NCBI GenBank assembly: GCA_052389895.1
Contig: JBQTHM010000018.1
Location: 1 to 64,000 of the forward strand
DNA: 64,000 nucleotides
From: CAVVXX01 sp052389895
GTDB taxonomy: Bacteria; Pseudomonadota; Alphaproteobacteria; Micropepsales; Micropepsaceae
Direction of reading: 5' to 3'
Made by a program: the position numbers and the translations under genes. Position 1 is the first letter of the stretch. Every line of letters begins with the position of its first letter. Of this stretch, positions 1 through 12,267 are shown piece after piece. Under the pieces are notes generated by a model. That model saw only the letters and a list, made by a program, of their open reading frames with translations. It did no database searches and was not told the DNA's origin.

Positions 1-179
1 CACGCTATCTGTGTCGACCAGAGCTTTCCACTTTCAACAATACTGACGAGATTTTCACCGGTTGTGTAATGGTAGAGAGGAACGCTAGGTACAAGAATAA
101 ATCGTTGCCAATAATGCTTACAGAACTCCCCAATTTCACCTTGATCTGCTGGCGTGATGTACTTCCACTGTTGCGACAT
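1..179 (-). CDS. DUF2971-like protein, N-terminal part (runs off the window)
   Basis: Reading leftward from an ATG at 179, 59 codons stay open to the window edge; an in-frame TAA lies two codons upstream of that ATG, which fixes the start. The segment LYHYTTGENLVSIVESGKLW followed by ST closely matches the opening motif of DUF2971 proteins (Y-H-Y-T, then I-x-x-G-x-L-W), a family of unknown biochemistry often found in accessory and defence-like loci. Base composition is clearly AT-richer than the neighbours, suggesting horizontal acquisition. It begins about 20 bases beyond the groESL terminator, so its promoter must overlap that hairpin or it relies on read-through. Only the first part is visible, so the family call is likely but not proven. 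Confidence 0.65.
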   Translation of the reverse strand, partial: MSQQWKYITPADQGEIGEFCKHYWQRFILVPSVPLYHYTTGENLVSIVESGKLWSTQIA

Positions 180-198
180 CAGTTACATCCCGAATAGC

Positions 199-229
199 AA
201 AAAGGGCCGGAGCGATGCTCCGGCCCTTT
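199..229 (-). terminator. Rho-independent terminator of groESL
   Basis: A perfect 13-bp inverted repeat (201-213 with 217-229, 3-nt loop) is followed on the minus strand by a run of five T (203-199, partly inside the stem). It lies about 80 bases past the groL stop in the right orientation to end the groESL transcript. Confidence 0.9.
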
Positions 230-309
230 CCGTTTCAGTTCGCTTTCATGGTGCGACTTGGATTATCCGCCTTCGCCTTCGGCGTCGGCGCGATGATCTC
301 CTTCGGAGA

Positions 310-1947
<1,638 letters not shown>

Positions 1948-1972
1948 TGTTTTTGTCTCCTGAGGGGGTTCG

Positions 1973-2287
1973 TTATGCGGCCTTCTTCGAAGCCTTGCGG
2001 CTTTCGACGATGCCCATGATGTCGGACTCCTTCATGATCAGGAGTTCCTCGCCATCGATCTTCACTTCGGTGCCCGACCATTTGCCAAACAGCACGTGGT
2101 CGCCCGCCTTTACTTCGGGCGGCACGCGCTTGCCGTTCTCGTCGAGGGCGCCGGGGCCCACGGAAAGTACTTCGCCTTCCTGGGGCTTCTCCTGGGCCGT
2201 ATCGGGGATGATGATGCCGCCGGCGGATTTGGTTTCCTCCTTGACGCGGCGGACGACCACGCGGTCGCCTAGGGGACGGAATCGCAT
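1973..2287 (-). CDS. groS: Co-chaperonin GroES (10 kDa)
   Basis: A 104-residue GroES, the heptameric lid of GroEL. The N-terminus MRFRPLGDRVVVRR and the mobile-loop region around KSAGGIIIPDTA are typical. The start is supported by a GAGGAG ribosome site about 8 bases upstream. It is the first gene of the groESL operon, downstream of a CIRCE-like inverted repeat and a candidate heat-shock promoter, so dual HrcA and RpoH control is likely by analogy with other alphaproteobacteria. Confidence 0.98.
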   Translation of the reverse strand: MRFRPLGDRVVVRRVKEETKSAGGIIIPDTAQEKPQEGEVLSVGPGALDENGKRVPPEVKAGDHVLFGKWSGTEVKIDGEELLIMKESDIMGIVESRKASKKAA

Positions 2288-2337
2288 TGCTTCTGCTCCT
2301 CAAAAAATAGTAGGAATTTCAGTAACTTACGGTTCAG

Positions 2338-2364
2338 GCAGCACTCGCGTCCGGCGAGTGCCAG
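2338..2364. promoter_or_regulatory. CIRCE-like HrcA operator
   Basis: GCACTC at 2341-2346 and GAGTGC at 2356-2361 are separated by exactly nine bases, as in the CIRCE consensus (TTAGCACTC-N9-GAGTGCTAA). The inner six bases of each arm are perfect; each nine-base arm matches seven of nine. It lies 50 bases upstream of groS, between the promoter and the start codon. Confidence 0.85.
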
Positions 2365-2377
2365 CCGTTGCCCGGTG

Positions 2378-2406
2378 AGATAATTGCGGGGGGGCGCGCC
2401 GTCAAG
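2378..2406 (-). promoter_or_regulatory. Candidate RpoH (heat-shock) promoter of groESL
   Basis: On the minus strand CTTG (2406-2403) is followed after 18 bases by ATTATCT (2384-2378). This fits the alphaproteobacterial sigma-32 pattern (CTTG, 17-18 bases, CYTATNT) with one mismatch. It sits just upstream of the CIRCE-like element, the usual order. Confidence 0.6.
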
Positions 2407-2417
2407 GGGGTGCGTCG

Positions 2418-2867
2418 CTAGCGCAGGACGGCCTGCAGATGTCTCTCAAGCTCCCGTTGCGACAGCCCCGCGAGATCCTTGGCCACTTCCTTCGCAATCA
2501 CGCGCTTGAGCTTGGCGGGCGCCAGGGCGCGGAATTCGCCCAGGCTGCGCTTGGGCGCGACCACCACCAGTTCGTCATAGGTGTGCAGGTCGTAGGCGTG
2601 CTCCGCCGCCTGCACGAGCTGCTGGGTGAAATTGCGCTTCTCCATCTTGTGCTCGTCGTGCTGCGGTTCATAGGCATGACGCTGGCTGCTGCCCGCGCGG
2701 CGAAACCCGCGCCCGGGCTTGTCGCTCAGCACATCGCGCGAATGGTGCGCAAGACTGGAATATTTCTTCAGCACTTCGTTGAGGCGGCCATTCCCGGTAT
2801 GCTCGAAGAAACGCGCGCGCGCGGCGTCGAAGACCAGAACCAGGACGTTTTTTCGGATTACGGGCAT
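2418..2867 (-). CDS. Host attachment family protein (baeRF-like)
   Basis: A 149-residue protein whose N-terminus (NVLVLVFDAARARFFEH) and C-terminal half (YDELVVVAPKRSLGEFRALAP) match the host attachment protein family, named from Agrobacterium AtsE and now placed among bacterial release-factor-like domains. The molecular role is not established. A basic, His/Arg-rich loop occupies the middle (about residues 50-78). No signal peptide is visible, so it is probably cytoplasmic. It lies upstream of groS on the same strand but appears separate, because the groESL promoter lies between them. Confidence 0.85.
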   Translation of the reverse strand: MPVIRKNVLVLVFDAARARFFEHTGNGRLNEVLKKYSSLAHHSRDVLSDKPGRGFRRAGSSQRHAYEPQHDEHKMEKRNFTQQLVQAAEHAYDLHTYDELVVVAPKRSLGEFRALAPAKLKRVIAKEVAKDLAGLSQRELERHLQAVLR

Positions 2868-3024
2868 TCGGCGGGGTCCAGCGGGTGACTCCCCGAAGCG
2901 TTAAAGCGCAAGGCCGCCCGGGGTTGCGGCATTGTCGCCAATTCCGGGGCAATATTGAAGATGCTCTTTTCCGCGCACGCGCAAGGCGGCAAAGTCACCG
3001 TTGGGCCCGCAAAGGGAGCTGCCC

Positions 3025-3681
3025 ATGGCCTGGACCTTCTATTATTCGCCCGGCGCCGCCTCGCTGTCGTCGCATATCGCGCTCGAGGAAGCGGGCGCGC
3101 AATACGAGCCGCGCGTGATCAAGCTTTCGGAAAACGAACAGCGCAAGCCGGAATATCTGGCCATCAATCCGCGCGGGCGCGTGCCGGCGCTGGCGCTGGA
3201 AGACGGCACGGTCATTACGGAAGCGTCGGCCGTTCTTCTCTACATCGCGCAGCAATCTCCCCAGGCGAAACTCTGGCCCCAGGATCCCCTGCATCAGGCG
3301 CAGGTGCTCGAGTGGCTCGGCTTCCTTGCCAGCCAGGTGCACATCTATTTTCAGCAGGTGCGCCGGCCGATGCGCTTTGCCGGGCAAAATCCGGACGTTT
3401 TCCCCAAGGTGAAGACCGCCGGGATGGCCAATCTCCGCACGGCTTACGAGGACATGGAAAAGCGCCTCAGCGGACGCCAATTCGCGGTGGGCGACGCGCT
3501 CACGATCGCCGATCTGCATCTCTTCGTCTTTTTCAACTGGGGAAGGGGCGCGGGCTTTGTCGCGCCCGCCGCGACGCCGAACCTGATGCGTTGCGGCCTG
3601 GCGGTGGGATTGCGGCCGGCGGTCGAGCGCGTGGCGGCGATGGAAGGCATCAAGGCGCTGGTCAAGGACGGCCAGCCCTGA
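3025..3681 (+). CDS. Glutathione S-transferase family protein
   Basis: A 218-residue GST. The N-terminal thioredoxin-like half starts WTFYYSPGAASLSSHIAL, with an active-site serine or tyrosine near residues 6-11. NPRGRVPAL carries the cis-proline, and TEASAVLLYI is the glutathione-contacting E-[ST]-x-A-I-L-x-Y region. The C-terminal helical half contains FAVGDALTIADLHLF with the N-capping aspartate. The ATG at 3025 is preferred because GGGAG lies about six bases upstream; an in-frame TTG at 3001 is possible but less likely. Probably cytosolic detoxification; the substrate cannot be predicted. Confidence 0.9.
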   Translation: MAWTFYYSPGAASLSSHIALEEAGAQYEPRVIKLSENEQRKPEYLAINPRGRVPALALEDGTVITEASAVLLYIAQQSPQAKLWPQDPLHQAQVLEWLGFLASQVHIYFQQVRRPMRFAGQNPDVFPKVKTAGMANLRTAYEDMEKRLSGRQFAVGDALTIADLHLFVFFNWGRGAGFVAPAATPNLMRCGLAVGLRPAVERVAAMEGIKALVKDGQP

Positions 3682-3708
3682 CGCGCGATCACGACCGCGT
3701 GCGCTGAA

Positions 3709-3723
3709 CGGATTCTGAATCCG
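3709..3723. promoter_or_regulatory. Perfect inverted repeat upstream of the small secreted gene
   Basis: A 7+1+7 perfect palindrome (CGGATTC, T, GAATCCG) lies between the GST stop and the 3802 gene. It could be an operator or a weak hairpin; no T-tract follows. Confidence 0.3.
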
Positions 3724-3801
3724 GCATTCAATTCCGATTCAAAGGGGGAGTGAGACATTCGCCTTCAGCTGCGAGGGGTGATCTCTCGACTGGAGGATTG
3801 A

Positions 3802-4185
3802 ATGAACACCATCATGAAGGCGGCTCTCGTTGCCGCAACCTTGACCGGAACGGCGATTGCAGGCGCCGGCCAGGCATCGGCCCACAGCAGCGGCAATCTT
3901 GGCGTGTATATCGGCCCCGACTCGTTCGGGCTTTATCTCGGCAACGCACCGCGGCATCGTCACTACGGCCGCGCGCCGTCCACCTACGGAATGTGGTACG
4001 CCGACCGCATCCGCTACCGTCCGTACATGCGCGCGCGCTGGAACGCTCGCCAGTGCTTCCCGGTGACGAAATACGGCTACAGCGATTGGGGTCGGCCCGT
4101 GCTGATCCGCGCCACGATGTGCTACGACCGCTTCGGCCGCAGATATGTGGTTCCCGGAAGCCGTCACATCGTGCGGACGCTCTAA
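3802..4185 (+). CDS. Small exported basic protein, unknown function
   Basis: A 127-residue protein starting with a clear signal peptide (MNTIMKAALVAATLTGTAIA, probable cleavage after QASA near residue 27). The mature part is rich in Tyr, Arg and Gly, with two cysteines (CFPV and CYDR) that could form a periplasmic disulfide. The start is supported by GGAGG about six bases upstream. It is the first of three neighbouring small exported proteins and shares with the next one a Gly-Val-Tyr-rich mature N-terminus. I do not recognise a named family. Confidence 0.8.
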   Translation: MNTIMKAALVAATLTGTAIAGAGQASAHSSGNLGVYIGPDSFGLYLGNAPRHRHYGRAPSTYGMWYADRIRYRPYMRARWNARQCFPVTKYGYSDWGRPVLIRATMCYDRFGRRYVVPGSRHIVRTL

Positions 4186-4205
4186 CCCGCTAAGAAAACG
4201 CACAA

Positions 4206-4235
4206 GCCCGGCGCGGTATCCCTGCCGCGCCGGGC
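4206..4235 (+). terminator. Strong hairpin after the first small exported gene
   Basis: GCCCGGCGCGG (4206-4216) pairs perfectly with 4225-4235 around an 8-nt loop, 20 bases after the stop. There is no T-run, so it may act as an mRNA-stabilising or attenuating hairpin rather than a classic terminator. It is related to the hairpins at 4668 and 5076. Confidence 0.5.
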
Positions 4236-4341
4236 GAGTTCCCAACGAACCGGGTTCCCAATGAACCCTGTGTTCATTTGTGGTTCAGGCGGCGCATTTC
4301 AGACTCGCACGCGGAGGGCTAGGCAACCCAAGGAGGAAGTC

Positions 4342-4647
4342 ATGAAGACGATCTTCAAGGGCGCGCTTGCCGCACTTGCGATTGCGTTTGCTCCGATGGT
4401 CGCGAGCACGCCGGCGCAGGCGAATGTCGGCGTCGGGATCTATGCGGGTTCCGGTGACGGATACATCTCCGTTCACTACCGCGACCGCTATCGCTGCGGC
4501 TATTACGACCGCTGGGGCCATTGGCGTAGCTACCCATATCGCTATTGCCGTTCTGGCTACTACAGGCCGTATCATAGGGCGTACAGCAGACACAGTTACT
4601 GCTGGTATCATCCCTATAGCTGGCGCTGCCGGTATCATCGCTATTGA
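4342..4647 (+). CDS. Small exported Tyr/Arg-rich protein, unknown function
   Basis: A 101-residue protein. AAGGAGG sits 5-6 bases before the ATG at 4342, so the start is secure; an upstream in-frame ATG at 4261 is not needed. The signal peptide ends near STPAQA (residue 25). The mature protein starts NVGVGIYAGSGDGY and then becomes almost entirely Tyr, Arg, His, Cys and Trp, with several Cys residues. It is strongly basic, which suggests a cell-envelope or matrix-binding role, but no family is recognised. It is flanked by hairpins on both sides, so it is probably monocistronic. Confidence 0.75.
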   Translation: MKTIFKGALAALAIAFAPMVASTPAQANVGVGIYAGSGDGYISVHYRDRYRCGYYDRWGHWRSYPYRYCRSGYYRPYHRAYSRHSYCWYHPYSWRCRYHRY

Positions 4648-4667
4648 GCGTGTGATGCGCGCAGTCT

Positions 4668-4713
4668 GAGCCCGGTGCGGAACCGCAACTCCGCGCCGGG
4701 CTCACGCTTTTTT
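4668..4713 (+). terminator. Rho-independent terminator
   Basis: A 14-bp stem with one G-T pair (4668-4681 with 4690-4703) around an 8-nt loop is followed by six T (4708-4713). It ends the 4342 gene. Confidence 0.85.
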
Positions 4714-4779
4714 GGACCGAAACGATTTCCGTACTTCTGGGTTTTCACTGAGGGCAGGCGGCGAAACATGGAGGAAACT

Positions 4780-5052
4780 ATGAAATATCTCGGTACCGGC
4801 GCCGTGGCGCTCCTGCTCGCCGCCGGCGTTCTGATCCCCGGCACGGCGCAAGCGGTTGAAAGCAAATTCACGTTCGGTTCGTGGGAAGCTTACACGATCG
4901 ATCGCTGCTTCAAGCAAACCTGCGCAGTCGACTACACGACGTTCCCGGCTTGGGCGTCCAATCCGATCTATGGCGAACCGAGCGTGGAAGTCTACGAGTC
5001 CCCGTATTATGAAGAGCAGTACGACGGGTACGACTATCCGTACGAAGAATAA
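4780..5052 (+). CDS. Small exported acidic protein, unknown function
   Basis: A 90-residue protein. The ATG at 4780 follows GGAGG by five bases; the in-frame ATG at 4768 overlaps that site and is less likely. The signal peptide ends near GTAQA (about residue 25). The mature protein has two cysteines close together (CFKQTC) and a very acidic, tyrosine-rich C-terminus (EVYESPYYEEQYDGYDYP). The opposite charge to the two basic neighbours is notable and might allow electrostatic association outside the cytoplasm. No family recognised. Confidence 0.75.
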   Translation: MKYLGTGAVALLLAAGVLIPGTAQAVESKFTFGSWEAYTIDRCFKQTCAVDYTTFPAWASNPIYGEPSVEVYESPYYEEQYDGYDYPYEE

Positions 5053-5075
5053 TGCCTGGCGTTTTCCGTTGAACG

Positions 5076-5110
5076 ATGAACCCGGTGCGAACTCCGCGCC
5101 GGGTTCATTT
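5076..5110 (+). terminator. Rho-independent terminator, related to 4206 and 4668 hairpins
   Basis: ATGAACCCGG (5076-5085) pairs with CCGGGTTCAT (5099-5108), followed by a short T-run. The core (CCCGGTGCG / CGCGCCGGG) is nearly the same as the hairpins behind the two preceding genes. Confidence 0.7.
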
Positions 5111-5247
5111 GTTGCGGGCACGCGGCGCTCTCCGCCATAATCGAGAAATTCAACGGCGCTGCCCCGTAATCCAGACGTTTTCCTGCGCCCCGGCTCGCCT
5201 TGTCCCCGTCTCATGCAGTATGGGAGAGGCCATCGAGGGAGGACAGC

Positions 5248-6372
5248 ATGCGCATCGGCGTGCCAAAGGAAATAAAAGTTCACGAATACCGCGTGGGGCT
5301 CACGCCCGCCGCCGTGCGCGAGCTGACCAGCCGCGGCCACCAGGTGTTCGTCGAGACAATGGCAGGCGATGCCATCGGATTGACTGACGACCATTACAAG
5401 CGCGCGGGGGCGGCCATTATTTCCAACGCCGACGAGATTTTTGCCGCAGCCGACATGATCGTGAAGGTGAAGGAGCCACAGGCCGCTGAAATCAAGCGGC
5501 TGAAACCGGGGCAAACACTGTTCACCTATTTGCACCTTGCGCCGGATCCGGAACAGACGAAGGGCCTTCTCGCCTCGGGCGCCATCGCCATCGCGTACGA
5601 AACGGTAACCGACGCACGCGGCGGCCTTCCGCTCCTTGCGCCGATGAGCGAAGTGGCGGGGCGCATGTCGGTTCAGGCAGGCGCACGCTGCCTCGAAATG
5701 GAGGCGGGTGGGCGCGGCATGCTGCTGGGCGGCGTGCCGGGCGTGCCGGCCGCGAGAGTCGTCGTGCTCGGCGGCGGCGTCGTTGGCACGAACACGATTC
5801 GCATGGCGATCGGCCTTGAGGCGCATGTCACCGTTCTGGATATTTCTCTCTCCCGTTTGAACGAACTCGATTTCCGCTTCGGCGCCATGCTGAACACGGT
5901 GTACTCCACAATCGACGCCATAGAGGATCAGGTCATCCATGCCGATCTTGTCGTCGGCGCGGTGCTGGTCCCGGGTGCGGAAGCGCCCAAACTGATCAGC
6001 GAAAAAATGGTGAAGCAGATGAAGAAGGGCTCGGTGCTGGTGGATGTCGCCATCGACCAGGGCGGCTGCGCCGAGACCTCGCGCCCCACAACGCATGCCC
6101 ATCCCACCTATAAGGTGCACGACGTCGTGCATTACTGCGTGGCCAACATGCCTGGTGCGGTCGCGCGCACCTCGACCTTCGCTCTGAACAATGCGACGCT
6201 TCCCTTCACGCTGGCTCTGGCCGAGTTCGGCCCCGAACAGGCGATGAGCCGCAATCCACATTTGCGGGCGGGCCTCAATGTTTACAAGGGCGCGCTCACC
6301 TACAAGGCCGTGGCCGATGCGCAAAAGCTGCCCTATACGCGCGCGGAAGAGGTGCTGAAGCTCGCCTCCTGA
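5248..6372 (+). CDS. ald: Alanine dehydrogenase
   Basis: A 374-residue NAD-dependent alanine dehydrogenase (L-alanine to pyruvate plus ammonia), of normal length. The N-terminus MRIGVPKEIKVHEYRVGLTP is diagnostic. K75 (KVKEP) and H96 (YLHLA) match the known substrate-binding lysine and catalytic histidine, and the NAD-binding GGGVVG is near residue 175. The conserved Asp is in VAIDQGG. The start has GGGAGG about seven bases upstream. The next gene starts directly after the stop, so the two are co-transcribed. Confidence 0.97.
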   Translation: MRIGVPKEIKVHEYRVGLTPAAVRELTSRGHQVFVETMAGDAIGLTDDHYKRAGAAIISNADEIFAAADMIVKVKEPQAAEIKRLKPGQTLFTYLHLAPDPEQTKGLLASGAIAIAYETVTDARGGLPLLAPMSEVAGRMSVQAGARCLEMEAGGRGMLLGGVPGVPAARVVVLGGGVVGTNTIRMAIGLEAHVTVLDISLSRLNELDFRFGAMLNTVYSTIDAIEDQVIHADLVVGAVLVPGAEAPKLISEKMVKQMKKGSVLVDVAIDQGGCAETSRPTTHAHPTYKVHDVVHYCVANMPGAVARTSTFALNNATLPFTLALAEFGPEQAMSRNPHLRAGLNVYKGALTYKAVADAQKLPYTRAEEVLKLAS

Positions 6373-7230
6373 ATGACACGGGAACCGCGCATTGTTTCGG
6401 GTCTGCGCGAAATCGCGAACGCTTACGATTGCCTGATCTGCGATGTGTGGGGCGTGCTGCACAACGGCCGTCAGGCGCAGCCCGCGGCCTGGGAAGCCTG
6501 CATCCGCTTCCGCGAGACGCAAAAGCCCGTGGTCCTGTTTTCGAACGCGCCTCGCCTTGCAAGTGAAGTCCAAAACCAGCTCGATCGGCTGGGCGTGCCG
6601 CGCGTGGCCTACGATGCCATCGTGACATCGGGCGCTGTCACCCGGGCTGCGCTGGAAGCACAGGCGCGCGACCGACAAATGAAGCTTCTTCACATCGGGC
6701 CGGAGCGTGACCGCAACGTATATGAGGGCCTGAAGGTGTCGGTCGTTTCCGGAGATGAGGCCGAACTCGTCCTATGTACCGGGTTCTATGACGACGAAAA
6801 GGAAACGCCGGACGATTACCGCGAGCGGTTCGCGCGCTTGATTGCGCGCGGTCTGACGCTGCTCTGCGTCAATCCCGACATCGTCGTGCGACGTGGGCAG
6901 CGGCTCATCTTTTGTGCCGGGGCGCTGGCGCGCCTTTACGAAAAAATGGGCGGGCGCACCGTTTACTACGGCAAACCGCACCGTCCGATCTTCGATGCCG
7001 TCTGCGCCGAGGCGAAGGCGCACGGCAGCGTTGCGCGGCCTCTCGTCGTTGGCGACGGCCTGGAAACGGACATCAAGGGCGCAAACGGAGTGGGGCTGGA
7101 CGCCGTGTTCGTCCTCGACGGAATCCATTCCGCGGAGATTCCGCCGCCCCGGGACGCTGCTGCGGTTGCAAATCTGCTTAATGCGCGCGGCGTGCACGTA
7201 GTGGGCGTAATGGAAGTGCTGACCTGGTGA
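6373..7230 (+). CDS. HAD-superfamily class IIA hydrolase (TIGR01459 type)
   Basis: A 285-residue HAD phosphatase abutting ald (TGA then ATG, no gap). Motif I is LICDVWGVLHNG with the nucleophilic Asp near residue 20. The middle contains the class IIA cap, and motif IV lies in VGDGLETDIKGANGVGLD. The signature fits the NagD-like group that TIGR01459 describes in alphaproteobacteria. The substrate is unknown; small sugar or nucleotide phosphates are usual for class IIA. Confidence 0.88.
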   Translation: MTREPRIVSGLREIANAYDCLICDVWGVLHNGRQAQPAAWEACIRFRETQKPVVLFSNAPRLASEVQNQLDRLGVPRVAYDAIVTSGAVTRAALEAQARDRQMKLLHIGPERDRNVYEGLKVSVVSGDEAELVLCTGFYDDEKETPDDYRERFARLIARGLTLLCVNPDIVVRRGQRLIFCAGALARLYEKMGGRTVYYGKPHRPIFDAVCAEAKAHGSVARPLVVGDGLETDIKGANGVGLDAVFVLDGIHSAEIPPPRDAAAVANLLNARGVHVVGVMEVLTW

Positions 7231-7291
7231 GCGCGCTTGCGAACGCGCGCTGCGGCCGATAAGACAGGCCGGTCACGCGAGCGGGGGCGGC

Positions 7292-7717
7292 ATGGACGCG
7301 GGCGTTTTCACTATCGACGAGCTCAAACCCGGTATGAGCGCAAGCCATTCCAAGACATTTACCAAAGAAGACGTCGAGGCATACGGCGCGCTGTCAGGCG
7401 ACATAAATCCCATTCATTTCGATCATGCGTATGCCGCGACCACGCTTTTCAGGGGGCCCATCGTGCACGGCATGTTGAGCGCCGGCCTGATTTCCACTGT
7501 GCTCGGCACGAAATTGCCCGGCCCCGGCTGCATCGCGCTGGGCGTCAACCTCCAGTTCCTCGCGCCGGTGCGCGTCGGCGATACGGTGACGGCCACCTGC
7601 ACCGTGCGAGAGGTGAAGCGCGAGCGCAGACGCGTGACGCTCGACTGCGAATGCAGGGTGAAGGACACGATCGTGCTCATGGGCGAGGCGCTCGTGATGC
7701 CGGTAAGGCGGAGCTGA
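7292..7717 (+). CDS. MaoC family dehydratase (enoyl-CoA hydratase-like)
   Basis: A 141-residue single hotdog-fold protein. The hydratase-2 motif is clear: YGALSGDINPIHFDHAYAA supplies the catalytic Asp/His pair, and FRGPIVHGML follows. The size and motif resemble PhaJ-type (R)-specific enoyl-CoA hydratases that hydrate trans-2-enoyl-CoA. Context (upstream of ribF) does not reveal the pathway. The ribF start follows 11 bases after the stop. Confidence 0.88.
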   Translation: MDAGVFTIDELKPGMSASHSKTFTKEDVEAYGALSGDINPIHFDHAYAATTLFRGPIVHGMLSAGLISTVLGTKLPGPGCIALGVNLQFLAPVRVGDTVTATCTVREVKRERRRVTLDCECRVKDTIVLMGEALVMPVRRS

Positions 7718-7728
7718 ACGAACGGCGC

Positions 7729-8676
7729 ATGCGCATACTGCGCCATCATCGCAATGTCTCACCCGATCTTCGCGGCGCCGTTGTGGCGCTCGGCAATTTC
7801 GATGGCGTGCATCGCGGCCACCAGGCGCTGATTGCGGAAGCCCGGCGCATGGCCGCTGGCCTCGGCAAATCGCTCGCCGCGGTGGTGTTCGAACCGCAGC
7901 CGCAGGAATTCTTCCGCCCCGATGCGCCGCACTTTCGCCTGACGCCGTTCCGCGCCAAGGCGCATCTGCTCTCCCAGCAGAGAGTGGACGCGCTCATCGT
8001 GCTGCACTTCGACCGCGCGTTAGCGACGATGAGCGCGCAGGATTTCGTTCTGGAAATTCTGAAACAGGAACTTGCTGTGGCCCACGTCGTGGTGGGCGCC
8101 GACTTCCGTTTCGGCAGGGGCCGTGCGGGCGACGCTTCCGTGCTCGCCTATATGGGCGAGATGGAGGGGTTTGGTGTCACCATCTTCGAGCCGGTGGCCG
8201 ATGAAGGCAGCCAGGCGAAAATCTCCTCCACCCGAATTCGCGAGGCGTTGAAAGCGGGCGACCCCGCCGAAGCGGCCCGCTTGCTCGGCCATTGGTGGGT
8301 GGCGGAAGGCCATGTGGGCGCGGGTGACGGGCGGGGCAAGGGCATCGGGTTTCCCACCGCCAACATCGGCTTCGAGTATGCGGTGGAACCCAAATTCGGC
8401 ATCTATGCCGTGGCGGTGACCGTGGAGGAGAAGGAGACATACGACGGCGTGGCGAGCTTCGGCATCCGGCCCATGTTCCAGGTGCCGAAGCCGTTGCTGG
8501 AAGTGCACCTGTTCGATTTCGACGGCGAGCTCCATGGCAAGCACTTGGCCGTTTCTTTCATCGCCTATCTGCGCCCTGAACAGGATTTCGGAAGCCTCGA
8601 CGCGCTGAAGGCGCAGATGGTGAAGGATGCAGAGGCGGCACGAGCCGCGCTGGCGGCTGCGCAAGTGCGAAGCTAG
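7729..8676 (+). CDS. ribF: Bifunctional riboflavin kinase / FAD synthetase
   Basis: A 315-residue RibF of normal length, making FMN then FAD from riboflavin and ATP. The N-terminal adenylyltransferase domain has ALGNFDGVHRGHQALI (the G-x-F-D-G-x-H-x-G-H nucleotide site) near residue 20. The C-terminal flavokinase domain has GRGKGIGFPTANIG. I start at the ATG at 7729 (MRILRHHRNV). The open frame extends further upstream, but that stretch overlaps the MaoC gene and carries no conserved sequence. ileS follows after 44 bases, the common ribF-ileS-lspA order. Confidence 0.96.
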   Translation: MRILRHHRNVSPDLRGAVVALGNFDGVHRGHQALIAEARRMAAGLGKSLAAVVFEPQPQEFFRPDAPHFRLTPFRAKAHLLSQQRVDALIVLHFDRALATMSAQDFVLEILKQELAVAHVVVGADFRFGRGRAGDASVLAYMGEMEGFGVTIFEPVADEGSQAKISSTRIREALKAGDPAEAARLLGHWWVAEGHVGAGDGRGKGIGFPTANIGFEYAVEPKFGIYAVAVTVEEKETYDGVASFGIRPMFQVPKPLLEVHLFDFDGELHGKHLAVSFIAYLRPEQDFGSLDALKAQMVKDAEAARAALAAAQVRS

Positions 8677-8720
8677 GCCATTCTGGACGCCAAATCGGCC
8701 CCCTGTTACTACCGCAACCC

Positions 8721-11585
<2,865 letters not shown>

Positions 11586-11751
11586 CGGGAATAAAAATCT
11601 TTCACCCTCCCCTTGAGGGAGGGTCGAACTCGGCGAAGCAAAAGCGAAGCCGAGTTCGGGGAGGGGTGAGAATACCCCCCACCGATTTTTTAGCTCGTGC
11701 GAAAAAATCTGCCTCCCCCTCAAGGGGGGAGGCGGGCGCGGAGGCGGGTTC
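11586..11751. repeat. Palindromic intergenic repeat with CTCCCC / GGGGAG arms
   Basis: The gap between ileS and lspA contains nested inverted repeats: CCTCCCCTTGAGGGAGG, then AACTCGGC..GCCGAGTT with CCCC/GGGG flanks, then CCCCCTCAAGGGGG. The arms resemble the larger element at 18676-18854. This looks like a dispersed palindromic element inserted inside the ribF-ileS-lspA run; the lspA GTG start lies right at its edge. Confidence 0.6.
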
Positions 11752-12267
11752 GTGCGCGCAATAAAATTGGTCCCGCTTCGCTGGGGCGTGGGGGCCGCGG
11801 CGACGGCGTTGGCTGTCGATCAAGTCGTGAAGGCGCTGCTGCTGTATGGGCTCGGCCTGCGCGATTTCGGGGCGGGCGAAAACATTCCTGTTTTGCCCTT
11901 CTTCGATCTGGTGATGGTGTGGAACCGGGGCATTTCCTACGGCCTGTTCCAGTCCGAGGGGGTGGCCGGGACCGTGCTCTTAACCGTCTTCTCGCTCGCC
12001 GCGATCGCCGCGCTTACCTGGTGGCTTACGCGGACGGACCGGCGCTTTCCCGCCTTAGGTCTTGGCCTGATTATAGGGGGGGCCGCCGGCAATGTTATAG
12101 ACAGAATACTGTACGGCGCCGTGGCGGACTTTTTTCACTTTCACGCCTTCGGCTATGACTGGTATGTGTTCAATGTCGCCGACGCGGCTATTACGATCGG
12201 CGTCATCGCCCTGCTTGCCGACACGTTCATGCCGCCCCGGCGGGAAAAGCCAGGAGTAAAACCATGA
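11752..12267 (+). CDS. lspA: Lipoprotein signal peptidase (signal peptidase II)
   Basis: A 171-residue inner-membrane aspartyl protease that removes signal peptides from prolipoproteins. Four hydrophobic segments are visible. The two catalytic aspartates are in AGNVIDRI (about residue 118) and FNVADAAI (about residue 143). Start is GTG at 11752. Its stop overlaps the next ATG by four bases (ATGA), and the next gene encodes a predicted lipoprotein, a plausible substrate. Confidence 0.95.
   Translation: MRAIKLVPLRWGVGAAATALAVDQVVKALLLYGLGLRDFGAGENIPVLPFFDLVMVWNRGISYGLFQSEGVAGTVLLTVFSLAAIAALTWWLTRTDRRFPALGLGLIIGGAAGNVIDRILYGAVADFFHFHAFGYDWYVFNVADAAITIGVIALLADTFMPPRREKPGVKP

Noticed and set aside
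4702..6693. A 663-codon minus-strand frame across the small secreted gene and ald
   Set aside because: It lies opposite ald, has random composition rich in Arg/His/Ala and includes no motif.
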